Positions 11,589 through 21,329 of a stretch of DNA of 64,000 bases are shown here, in pieces. A program made the position numbers and the translations under genes. The notes beneath the pieces are model-generated. The model saw nothing but the letters and a program-made list of their open reading frames with translations. It was not told the DNA's origin and ran no database searches. The stretch is taken from positions 124,001-188,000 of the forward strand of contig JAIXMO010000030.1 in assembly GCA_025677825.1 (NCBI GenBank). Direction: 5' to 3'. The number at the start of each line of letters is the position of its first letter. Within the stretch, counting starts at the first letter, position 1. This stretch comes from Helicostylum pulchrum. Its lineage: Eukaryota; Mucoromycota; Mucoromycetes; Mucorales; Mucoraceae.

Positions 11589-12208
11589 GTGTAGCGCCCT
11601 TGGTCTCATTGTACAAATATTGATGAACTAAGTAAACAAATCTTACAAAAGAATATTCTGTACCCTAAAACCAGTTATTCAAACGATTGTATTTCGGCTA
11701 TACAATGTGTAAGTATTTGTGTTATTGTTTCTTTTTTTACTACAAAAAGTAATATGACCTTTCCAAGTAGTTACTCGAAAAGAACCCTAAAAAACGAATG
11801 GGTCATGGTATTATGACAGGTTGGCATAGTATTGTGAAACACGCATTTTTCAAATCGATTCAATGGTACAAAATCGATAGCAAACAATACCAGCCAGTCT
11901 ATGAACCCATTACCGAAGAAAAGGAATTATCAGACCATGCTAATAATGGAATAGATTGGTTATGTAGAAGACGTAAATCAATTCAAAACAGGCAAAGTCA
12001 GGATTTAAAGATACTAGAAACAGGCTATAAATCGTTCGATTATACTATATTCGACCAGTATGAAGGCTTTTTAGATGATCATTTAATGACTGTAGGACCA
12101 CCGCCACATTGGGTTAAACCTGCCTTTCCCGATGCTGATAATGGAAGTGTATTACCTATAACAAAGATACATTTAGAACTTTGTCATTCTATAACTGCTG
12201 CCTACTAA
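10539..12208 (+). CDS. STK32/YANK-type AGC serine/threonine protein kinase, eight exons
   Basis: Protein kinase of the STK32 (YANK) branch of AGC kinases. Exons: 10539-10575, 10647-10705, 10772-10965, 11028-11150, 11226-11356, 11412-11500, 11595-11708, 11771-12208; 394 residues. The N-terminus MGN fits N-myristoylation, as in animal STK32A. The kinase shows GQGAFGKV (residues 26-33), the ATP-site lysine in YALK (46), HRDIKPDN, then SDFN in place of DFG, a hallmark of the YANK group, followed by APEVF and DVDWWSVGI. The C-terminal extension (about residues 255-394) ends in KIHLELCHSITAAY. The intron before exon 7 has a T run of more than 30 bases. The substrate is unknown. The family call rests on overall order plus DFN. 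Confidence 0.9.
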
Positions 12209-12424
12209 AAATAATGATAAATTTTTTTGAATGTGACGTGTATGGGAGGGGATGTTTTTCCCCTCTCTGTAATTTTTTTTAAACGTTCCCCTTTTTTTGT
12301 ATTTTTTTTTTTTTTTGGTTGTTAATTGAATAGTTTAAAGGTAAAAAGGAAGAAAAGAAAAAAGGAGATGGTTGGTTTCCTATATTAACACACACACACG
12401 TATAATTTTTTTAAAAAAAGAAAG

Positions 12425-12838
12425 ATGTCTGAAACTAAAGCTGTAATCAAGAGTGTTGACATGAGTGAGGAGATGCAACAAGAAGCTATCGAGTGTTCAA
12501 CACAAGCTTTGGAAAAGTATAACATTGAAAAGGATATCGCTGCACACATTAAACGTGAATTCGACCGTAAATACGGTAAGATGATGATGATGATGATGAT
12601 GATGAAAATATAGTAGATGATTAAAAAAAAACCTCTATTTACTTGTGTAGGTCCTACTTGGCATTGTGTTGTCGGCCGTAACTTTGGAAGTTTCGTAACT
12701 CACGGTAAGTTATTTTATTAAAAAAAAAAAAAAAAAAAAAAAACTAAACTTTTTTTTTTTTGTGTGTGTCTAGAATCCAAGCATTTTATCTACTTTTATC
12801 ACGGTCAAATTGCCATTCTTTTATTCAAGTCTGCTTAA
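12425..12838 (+). CDS. dynein light chain LC8 (DYNLL-type)
   Basis: Small dimeric hub protein of cytoplasmic dynein and other complexes. Exons 12425-12575, 12651-12704 and 12774-12838 encode 89 residues, exactly the usual LC8 length. Hallmarks: [29 protein letters not shown] is read across the first exon, followed by [31 protein letters not shown] and the C-terminus [10 protein letters not shown]. Intron 1 contains a (GAT)n run at about 12579-12605. Intron 2 has an A run followed by a T run before TCTAG. Upstream is a CA run near 12391-12400. The identity is very secure. Confidence 0.97.
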
Positions 12839-13106
12839 TCTTTTTTTTTTAAGAAAAAAATATTTATAAATAAATCCAAGGTTATTTGTAACACGAAAAA
12901 AAAATAAAAAAATAGAATAGAATGATGAAACAAGCCAAATGGGGGTGATTAGAATTGCAGGATTTTTCTTGTCAAAAAAAAAAAAAATTGGGATTATAAA
13001 AAAAAAGGTTTTTTATTCAGATCTTTTTTTCATTCTTTTTTCTTTTTTCTTTTATATCCGAAAAAAAACCTTTTTTTTAAAAAAAATCTCTAGAAGAAAA
13101 AAAAAG

Positions 13107-14642
13107 ATGTTGAATTTAATTATTGCTGCTGTTCAAGTAAGTTTTTTTTTTTTTTTTGGTCATTTATCGTTGTTGTCAAAAAAAGGTTGACATGTTTCAA
13201 TTGTTTTCTTTCTTTTAGGCAATTTTACAAGTCATGGTGGTTGTCTTTCTCGGTTGTGTGTTGGCAAAATATGGCTACTTTGGCATGGACAAGCAAAAGG
13301 TAAGTTCTTAATAAAAGACAGGTAAACAATATACTTAAAAACTTTTTTGTAGTGGCTCTCAAAAGTAAACTTGGTCTTCTTTACACCTTGTCTGCTATTC
13401 TCAAATATCGCATCTGTCATTTCAATCCAAAAGCTCTTGGCATTTTGGCCAATTCCTGTCTTTTACTTAACATACGCCACGATGAACTACTTGTCTAGTC
13501 AGATTATTACGCGAATGGTTGGTTTAAGCCCAGCTTATCGTCGTTTTGTGTTAGCATGTGTCATGTTCTCTAATTCCAATTCATTGCCGATCGCAACTAT
13601 TTCTAGTTTAGCTGTTTCTGAAGCCGCGCATATCTTGTTTTGGGGATCAGATGATACATCTGAAGCTGTAGCTGCAAGGTAAATATATATATATATATGT
13701 ATATGCCGTGAAACTAATAAATATTTGTAAAAATTGTATAGAGGTATTTCTTATACACTCTTTTTTGCCATCTTTGGTAACTTGATTCGTTGGTCTTATG
13801 GATATCAATTACTAAGAAAGAAAGAAGATGATGATACATCTACTATTGGAGATGAAGAAGTGATTCCAACAATTTCAACCTATCAATCATTTGAAACCAA
13901 CAACGTTTCTAATTCCAGTTCGGATGATGATGAATACCTTTCTACCAGTAATTTAAAACGTGATGGTATGCCATCTAGACAATTAAGTTCAGTTACAATT
14001 TCAGTGGATGAGTCTAGCTCTTTATTACCTCAAACAAACAAACAACATAACAAACAAATAGATCCCACTGTAAATGATAGCATTATAATAATCATTGCTA
14101 AAAAGATTAATGGTTTCATGTCTCCTCCTCTTTATGCTGCTTTCTTGGCTTTAGCTGTCGGTTTAACTCCTTTAAAGCCTCTCTTCTTTGATAAACAATC
14201 CTTCTTGTATCCTTCTTTTACAAAGGCAATTGAAGGTTGTGGTAAAGCTGCTGTACCTTTAATCTTGACTTGTTTAGGCGCTCAATTGTATTCAATTTCC
14301 GATTCTCAACACCCCGCCTCACCTGAGATGAAGAAGCCAGTTGCAACTGCAATTGCCATTCGTATGTGTTTGATGCCCTTCTTGGTTGTGCCTATTGTCG
14401 TTTTATTTGTATTGTACGGTGGTCAATTTTCCACTTTAGCAAGTGACCCTGTCTTTGTGACCATGATGATCGTTCTAGGTTGTACTCCCACTGCAATTAA
14501 TTTAGTTCAAATCACTCAGGTCAATAATATCTTTGAAGAAGAAATGTTGCGCATGTTATTCTGGAGTTATGGTGTTGTATGTGTACCCGTCTGTACCTTT
14601 GTAGTCTTTTTAGCATTAAATGTTGTAGATAGAATGCTTTAA
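13107..14642 (+). CDS. PIN-like auxin efflux carrier family membrane transporter, four exons
   Basis: Membrane transport protein of the AEC/PIN-like family. Exons 13107-13136, 13219-13299, 13353-13678 and 13742-14642 encode 445 residues. The N-terminal half has membrane helices (QVMVVVFLGCVLAKYGYF; KVNLVFFTPCLLFSNIAS; FVLACVMFSNSNSLPIA), including the family's conserved asparagine/proline-rich N-S-L-P stretch. A polar loop of about 100 residues follows, rich in Ser, Asp and Thr. The second helix bundle includes PLYAAFLALAVGLTPLKPLF, AVPLILTCLGAQLYS and GCTPTAINLVQITQV. This is the architecture of fungal and ER-type PIN-like proteins. The substrate is not known; plants use the fold for auxin, and fungal roles are unproven. 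Confidence 0.92.
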
Positions 14643-16440
14643 AAAAAAAAAAAAAAAAAAGTTTTCAATTAGATAATTTAGTTAGTAAATAAACAATACC
14701 CTTTTTTTTTACCTTGTATACTTTTAAAGCCTCTTTTCTTTATTTAGTAATTATTGTTTGGGGGACTATTAAAAAAGAATGATCCATCACTTGCTTTCTT
14801 GCTATTACAATAGCCGTCTCCATTAAATCTCAGAATATTCATTGAACCTCATCTTATCGCATATCATAAATATCATGTAAATACAACAACAACAAAATCT
14901 CATGATCAATCACGAATGAAATATGTACGGAATACAATTTATTTAGTTAAAACCAAAAGTTGGTTCATTGTATTTAACTGTTTTTGGGTTTGTGTCATGT
15001 CCTTATCCAACTGCCTAGAACCTATCAGGAAAATCTTTTTTTTTTCTTGGCGCTTTGGCCATTATATACGTAGCAAATGCTTAGCAGTGGCTGGGGGTTT
15101 TTTTTTATATTTGTGTGTGTATACTATCGCCACTATTTCAGGTAATTTCAAACCACATGGTTAAAGCCACTTTTTTTTTTTTTTTGTTCATCACCAAAAA
15201 GTCTTAAGAATGTCATCTTTGAAAATTGGTAAAAATTAAAAAACCGAATTTACATTTTAGTGTTCTTTTTTAGTGGGAATACCAAAAAAAAAATTACATA
15301 ATTTTTTTTTTTCTTCAGTGACGCAAATCTGTCGTCTAAAAAGGGGACAAAAAAAAAGTGTACCGATGAACAAAATCGTACTTTTAAAGATCACCACCGA
15401 TTTAAAAGAGTGACGATATTACTCGTCATATTAAAATAAAAAAGGGGGAGAGGGTCGATCCCCTTTTTTTATTTTTATAAAACCGCATTACAAAACGGTT
15501 AAAAACTCTATTTTTTTTTTTCGCGTTGATCCTTTACTGTGAGTATTTTTTTTTTGGGGGTGTATATATTCTATTTAAATAATATGTACAGAAGGTGAAT
15601 AGAATAAAAAAACGTAAGCAAATATTTATACCTTACTAATAACTTTTTGTCTCTTTGTTCCAAAAATAATAATTGCGCCATGAATTGTTTACGTAAAGAA
15701 AGAAAGTGTTTTACTACAAAACAAAAAACAAAAAAAAAGATGCACGTACCTCTAAACCGAGGTTTTTATTTGATCTCGCTTTTATGACTCAAAAAAAGAT
15801 ATAAAACATCATGTATACCCTTTTGTAAATAGTAACAGAAAAAAAACCGCGTTTTTGTTTTATTTATATGAACTTACTTTAAATATAATATCAAGGACGA
15901 AAAAAAGAGAAAGGAAATTGAGTTGCATTTACCATTGTTTCTTGTTTTAGTTTAATTAAACGTAAGATGATAAGCATATCTGTAAGATAACTACTTTTAA
16001 TTTAGTGATAACTATATTGTAATTATTCTACTCATTTACAATTGTTTCTCGTTTTAGTTTAATTGATTTGAGAATGGAGTAAGATGATAACAGCAGCAAA
16101 TTAAGCGTATCATTAATGTGAATTAATAACCTTGCATTAAAACAATAAGAGGTTGCAGTTTTTACTGGTGGAGCCTAAGCCGTACTCTACCAGGTAAGTT
16201 GTTTGAGTATAGAAATTACCTCGTAACTTCCTTCTAAGCTCTCATATAATATCCACTCTAGTACACGAATATGTCCTATCAATGCCAGTGAAAGATTAAA
16301 ATAAGAGAACTCTCGTAAGTGTGCTTGGAGCGGAGCTGGCATAGTGACGGCTTATTCTACTAAGGTTGTATGTTTTTTTCGAGGGCCTGGTTGCAAGTTT
16401 TTTTTTTTTTTTGACGTCTCCATTTCATAATTCAAGCGAA
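14643..16440. other. long intergenic region
   Basis: About 1.8 kb with no convincing gene. Many A/T runs. It contains an imperfect direct repeat (about 15929-15978 and 16034-16093) sharing TTGTTTC-T-GTTTTAGTTTAATT, and a possible hairpin at 16164-16192 (CTGGTGGAG paired with CTCTACCAG, loop of about 11). The open frame at 14916-15164 is low-complexity and has no supporting features. Confidence 0.6.
15929..16093 (+). repeat. imperfect direct repeat, two units about 105 bases apart
   Basis: The two units begin CATTTACCATTG and CATTTACAATTG. Both continue with a TTTC-T-GTTTTAGTTTAATT segment and share GTAAGATGATAA a little further on, with about 12 extra bases in the second unit. Function unknown. 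Confidence 0.6.
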
Positions 16441-16911
16441 ATGTCCACCTACCGCGCATTCTCACAAAAGTTTTTATCCAAGCTTTCCAACACGAAGCTT
16501 GTGGAAGGAGATATCAAAGCACAATTAGTACACAACGCAGAAAAGGGAAAATCGTTTTGGAGACCAGCTCAAGTATCTAAACGAGTTCAAAATGATTTAC
16601 GTAAAGCTTGCTTTCAACAAGGCATTGAACCTACAACCATCGGATTAGCAACTCCTATTGCTGCTAAACCTCTTAGATATAAACCCAACAAGTTGGAGAA
16701 GCATGAGCGTATGCGTGCTGAGAGACAAGCTAATATTCAACGCAACTTGCAAAAGATGCCTCAAACTATTCAAGCTTGGAAGGAAGTAAGTTTTTTGTTA
16801 TTGTTTGTTTTTATGTTTAATGTTTTACTCAAATAACATTTTTTTTTCTTTTAAAAAAAATAGGATAAGATGAAGGAACTTGCTAAGCAAAAGAGTTCAA
16901 TGCCATTCTAG
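16441..16911 (+). CDS. small basic protein, possible mitochondrial ribosomal large-subunit protein
   Basis: Exons 16441-16785 and 16864-16911 encode 130 residues. The protein is very basic, with a start resembling a mitochondrial presequence (TYRAFSQKFLSKLSNTK). It then has NAEKGKSFWRPAQVSKRV, DLRKACFQQGIEP, and a lysine/arginine-rich helical C-terminus (KLEKHERMRAERQANIQ; LQKMPQTIQAWKEDKMKEL). Length, charge and the WRP...SKRVQNDLRKA pattern suggest a mitoribosomal protein (mL59/MRPL25-like is my best guess), but I cannot fix the family by eye. The upstream ORF extension to 16366 starts at a poor ATG within a T-rich leader, so the 16441 ATG is preferred. Confidence 0.6.
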
Positions 16912-17265
16912 ATTTTTTTTTTCCTCACTCTCGATTTTTTTTGTGAATTTTTTTTTTTTTTTTTAGTCTTGGATTTATGATGAAAAACCCTAAAATACTA
17001 CATATAAATAAAATCAAAAGTAATAGAAAATATTCAGCATTATTTTAAAAGTCCTGCATTACAACAGTTTACGATATATGTTAAAAAAAAACCAGGGGTG
17101 AAACGATGAGTCTTCCATCTTGATCTTACTAATTACAACCCCGCGCATAAAACTTGCTTTGTATTATGTGAGAAAAAAAAAAAAGACTATTTAAACTGTT
17201 TTTTTTTATCGTTTCAAGAAGTTCTTCTTTTTCTATATTTATTTATTATTACACAAAACAAAAAC
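16912..17265. other. intergenic spacer
   Basis: About 350 bases, AT-rich, containing the 3' region of the 16441 gene and the promoter of the oxygenase gene. Nothing else seen. Confidence 0.65.
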
Positions 17266-18600
17266 ATGGTTGTTGAATCTATTCCTGTTGTTGACTTTTC
17301 TGACTTCAAGACCAATCCTAAAAAGGTTGCTCAAGAAGTCTTTGAAGCTTGTAAAACCATCGGTTTCTTTTACATGATTAATCATGACTTACCTCAAGAG
17401 GAAGTCGATAGAGCATTTGAATTGGTAACAAACAAAAAAAAAACAGTCTATTTATACGGTCTATATTTAAACAAGTCTACAATTTTTTTTTAGAGTAAAC
17501 AATACTTTGATTTACCTTCTGAAGAGAAGCGTAAGCACTTGATCGATGCTACTAATCATGGTTATTCTGACTTGTATAGTGAAACGTACGTCGTGTCTAT
17601 TTATTCGTGTATATACCACTACCCTTTGACTAATCTAAAAATTATAGATTGGATCCTGAGAACCAAAGACAAGGTGACCATAAAGAGTAAGTAACACACG
17701 TAATTATTATCGTACAATAAGTTGACAACTGAGGTTTTTTTTTTATATAGGGGTTTTAACTTTAGAAACTTTGAAAACGGTAAACCATTTGCTCCTCTTC
17801 CAGAATTATTCCAAGAGAATGTAAAGTTCTTGACACAGTTTTCTGAGGTAAAAAAAAAGAAAAAAGAGTTTTTTATTTATTATATCGCTTGCATCGTGAC
17901 TAATGCAGAATCATTTTTTCTTCCGTATTATTAATAGGATTGTCACGCTACCGCAATGCAAGTATTAGAAGCATTTGCTCTCGCTTTAGAGGTACCGTAA
18001 AAAAATAAAAATAAAAATATAGATGAATGACACACATCAGAAAAAAAAAAACTAATATCTCTTACTACTAAACCATATTAGATTCCCGAAGAAAAAGGCG
18101 GTAGATCATTCTTTGTTGATAAACATAAATACGAAGGATCAGCCGAGATTCTTCGATTCCTCAAGTACCCTCGCGGAGGAGAAGCAAGTTACAAGGAGCC
18201 CGTTCGTGCAGGAGCACATTCAGATTACGGATCAATTACTCTATTATTTCAAAAGGATGTACCAGGTCTTGAAGTCCAAGCCAGTCGTACCCAATGGATC
18301 TCCGCTCCTCTTATTCCCGGTGCCATTACTGTAAACGTTGGAGACCAAATGGAGCTTTGGACCAATGGTTTACTCAAGTCCACTAAGCATCGTGTTACCT
18401 TCTTACCAGAACATAATCATTTGGACCGTTATTCTATGCCTTTCTTTGTTCATCCTAATGACAGCGTACCTTTAGTTCCTGCTCCTTCAAAGTATGTTGA
18501 TCAAACCGTTAATACTGTTGATGCTAATGGTCACGTTTATACTGCTGGAGAACATTTACGTAGTCGCTTAGACGCTACTTATGACTATGGGGAAAAATAG
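17266..18600 (+). CDS. 2-oxoglutarate/Fe(II) dioxygenase, isopenicillin-N-synthase-like fold, six exons
   Basis: Soluble non-haem iron oxygenase. Exons: 17266-17424, 17494-17585, 17648-17686, 17751-17847, 17938-17991, 18082-18600; 319 residues. The N-terminal DIOX_N part shows IPVVDFSDF and the CKTIGFFYMINHDL motif. The C-terminal 2OG-Fe domain has the iron triad AHSDYGSITLLFQ (His, Asp) and STKHRV (His), with the RYSMPFF arginine that binds 2-oxoglutarate. Fungal members act on small molecules (for example gibberellin or secondary-metabolite oxidases, thymine dioxygenase relatives); the substrate cannot be read from sequence. All six exons join in phase. A long CT microsatellite begins immediately after the stop. 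Confidence 0.93.
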
Positions 18601-18602
18601 CT

Positions 18603-18604
<2 letters not shown>

Positions 18605-18666
<62 letters not shown>
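18605..18666 (+). repeat. (CT)n microsatellite of about 60 bases
   Basis: Nearly pure CT dinucleotide run starting a few bases after the stop codon of the oxygenase gene, so probably transcribed in its 3' UTR. Length is likely polymorphic. Confidence 0.95.
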
Positions 18667-18671
<5 letters not shown>

Positions 18672-18944
18672 ATGTACAGTGTATCCACCGACAATTGAAA
18701 ACTCAATTAGTCACTTTTTTTGTGAGATATATTTCTTTTTTAAAAAAATAAATACTATATTCCAGAATTCATTTTTTATTTGATTTTTTTTTTACAAGAA
18801 TGGTACAGGTAATATGATTAACGGCCCAAGATTAGTAATACGTAGTGCGAACTTGATTTATTGGAATATATTTATTTACAGCGGTAACCAGTAACCGCTG
18901 TTTTTACGATGCGTTCCGTAATTGAAAGCTTGAAATGTGTTAGC

Positions 18945-20344
18945 ACGGAATAATGAGACAAAACCTTTGTCCCTGCTCTGTTAGAGTAGCTTGCACCAGT
19001 GTGAGTTGCTTTGCAGTGATCTCGACCAACTCAACACGTATTTTTTTCAAAGAATTTTTAGTACCAAAAAGACCGAGCATTTCTGTAAGCATTTTCAATA
19101 ATAATTTCATGCAAGATATCTTTGTCTATGACCCGCCTCGTTAAGCCTCATGCGACTTTTAAAAAAATGCTGTATACTACCATAGGATCTAAGTTTGCGT
19201 CAGTCCCACTCTTTTCAATGAGTGTAAGTAAAGTATCTGTCCATTCTGACGAGAATCTAGAACAAATATAAGTCTTTGGGCTTGCCAAATATAATCGAAC
19301 TTGTCTGAGTTGAGAGTCTAGATTACTGGTTTTTGCTTTCTTTGAAATGGCCCCTAAAGCTGCGCTTATGCTTCTTACTGATATATATATATCTGTGTTT
19401 CTTTTGAAAGAGTAAACTCTGTACGTAGAAACACCAACTTCTGGAACATAATCGTATTTATCTAGACGTGATCTTGATGTTACGAGAGCATTAAAAACCA
19501 TGGTCCCTTTTTGGTGAGTTTTCAAGATCGATCTTCAAAATCAGATATGATATTAGACCTTCGTACTTGTTCAAAGCATCTGGTGCACTGTCTTCCATAA
19601 ATTTAGACCCAGATCTTTCATGGTGGGCATCCATAGATGTTTTTCTGTTATTAAGCTCAGAAGTGAAATCTGTCTACATTCAACAAGTATAGCGCCAGCT
19701 AGAAGTTGACCACCGGCGATTCTGTAACAGCACCTGTTTTTCCTGTCCTTGATTCAATACGTTTAACAAAGAATCATTTATTTTTTCATAACTATCCTTG
19801 ATGTTTAAGTTAACCCAAGTATTTTGAACTTTCTTCTCACTTCGAGCTCAAAAGCCACAGGTGTATTTGAATATGATGAAATTATATTTAAGTCATTTTT
19901 GGATAAGTTAATGCTAATTTGAGATGACGACTTTTAAGAATGTAAAGATACAGAAGCACTTTTGGTGTTGCATGAATTGAGTAATAACTGCTTCTTGTGG
20001 TGTCGTAAAATTAAAAATACTTTGATTGATAAAGTCTTGACTTTTCCTTTTTTTTTAATAGGGACAGGATTGCTGTCAACGGTTTGTTCCGGGAGTTTAA
20101 TAGTAAGAGGTAATTCCCTTTCCGAGTAGATATTGATGCCTACAAAAAATAATTTAGCGATCAAAACAAAATGGATGCCGGAAAAACCTACAATGAGATT
20201 TTTTAATGTGAGAAAGTAAATTGTCTTTTTCCAGGTAACTTGAGCCGCAGCCGACACACATATACCACGTTTCATACGCGTTCTACACAAAAATAATGTA
20301 TTATATTTCAAAAAGCTTTGCGGAACTAATTTATTCGCGCTCAC
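18945..20344 (-). pseudogene. decayed gene for a single-pass membrane protein (unidentified)
   Basis: Three coding-like stretches line up on the minus strand but are separated by stops and frame changes. 20344-19934 has a basic start and one hydrophobic helix (LIVGFSGIHFVLIAKLFFVG), then TIKLPEQTVDS. About 19930-19690 has SISINLSK-like strands and VNLNIKDSYEKINDSLLN in shifting frames. 19525-19148 has VFNALVTSRSRLDKYDYVPE, SVRSISAALGAISKK and RLYLASPKTYI. A further short frame (about 19113-18950) has MLGLFGTKNSLKKIRVELVE. The layout (N-terminal anchor, then a beta-rich ectodomain) is consistent along its length. No family was recognised. Introns might explain one break but not all, so pseudogene is the better call. 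Confidence 0.5.
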
Positions 20345-20593
20345 GAATTGGTTTAGTTGGGATTTGTTAATTAATAAGAAAACAGTACGCAGAGATTTGT
20401 AGTTCTAGTTTTTTTTTATAGTGTTAATCGATAGATAGTTCGGTGGATTTTAAAAAGAGTGCAATAAGGCATTAGTAAAAAAAGTGAGCATCAAGTAAAA
20501 AGTTCAACGGAAAGTAAAAGAGCTTAATTTAAAGGTCTTTTATACATTTATATATATATGTACCTTCTTTTTTTTATATATACCTACACATAG
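20345..20593. other. short intergenic stretch between two pseudogenes
   Basis: About 250 bases, AT-rich. The sequence before 20594 ends in a good-looking splice acceptor (ACACATAG) but no upstream carrier exons were found. Confidence 0.5.
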
Positions 20594-20935
20594 TCAGAGA
20601 TACAATAGGAATAGCAGTTTATTTTGGTGGATATGAAACTACAAAATACGTTTTTAAGTGGAGGTGAAAAATCTTCTACAGGTTCACCACTGACACAGTT
20701 CCTAGCTGGTGGTATATGTGGCATCATGGGTTGGATCGTGGTCTTTCCACTTGGCTTGGTAAAGACCTTGATCCAAAAAGAAACTTTGCAAGATATTTAT
20801 GCTAGAAATGGTATTGCTTGCTTTTATAGAGGTATCACTGTTACGTTAATTAGAGTTTTCCCTATTCATTCGCTGAATTTCTTGGTATACGAACAAACCC
20901 TTTTACTTTTACGTCATCTCTCTCATAGAGATTAG
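20594..20935 (+). pseudogene. 5'-truncated, frameshifted mitochondrial carrier (SLC25) gene fragment
   Basis: Carrier-family remnant. From 20594 one frame reads RDTIGIAVYFGGYETTKYV, the end of a carrier repeat, then hits a stop at about 20664. The next frame continues at once with GSPLTQFLAGGICGIMGW, FPLGLVKTLIQKE (a degenerate P-x-[DE]-x-x-K motif in which the acidic residue is missing) and GIACFYRGITVTLIRVFPIH, ending at 20935. This corresponds to roughly the third repeat of an SLC25 transporter. The first two repeats are absent upstream. No intron of normal length can repair the break, so I call it a pseudogene. The substrate class cannot be assigned. Confidence 0.75.
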
Positions 20936-21069
20936 ATTTTGCCGTAAACAACAAACTTTGCATAATATAGCCTCCACATGATGGACCCTTTCCTGTTCAG
21001 ATTAATTCCTGCAAATTAGTAATCTCATCACAGAACATAATATTTTTTGTTAGTTGTTTCCATATTTTT

Positions 21070-21217
21070 CGGCTCTATTTAGTAGTTTCGCGAAATTGAA
21101 TACCACCCTTAAACAGAATAGTGGAAATAATGGTGTTAAAACGGGGGACCGAGAAATACACCCTTAAATCGATCCTACCCTTAAACCAGATCGCCGCTAA
21201 ATAGAGCTGCCACTGTA
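21070..21217 (+). mobile_element. short TIR element, MITE-like, possibly Tc1/mariner-pogo derived
   Basis: The left end reads CGGCTCTATTTAGTAG (21070-21085). The right end (21192-21215) is GCCGCTAAATAGAGCTGCC followed by ACTG. The arms share an 11-base inverted core, GCTCTATTTAG, and the right end abuts TA. The inside has three copies of ACCCTTAAA spaced 35-65 bases apart. CAGT-ended termini containing CTCTATTTAG next to TA are known from pogo/Fot-type elements. With only about 145 bases this would be non-autonomous. The left terminus is eroded. Confidence 0.5.
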
Positions 21218-21329
21218 TAATGCTGATAAAATGGGAAGACGGATAAAAAAAAGAATTTTACTTTTTATTTTTTTAGAGTCACTGCGAAAAAAAGCTCAAA
21301 AAAACGTCTAAAATTACATGTTTTATTAT

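Noticed and set aside
20624..20935. Intact small carrier-like protein of 103 residues
   Set aside because: The frame starts at TTG and covers only one of three carrier repeats; the true upstream carrier sequence is in another frame, so it is a remnant.
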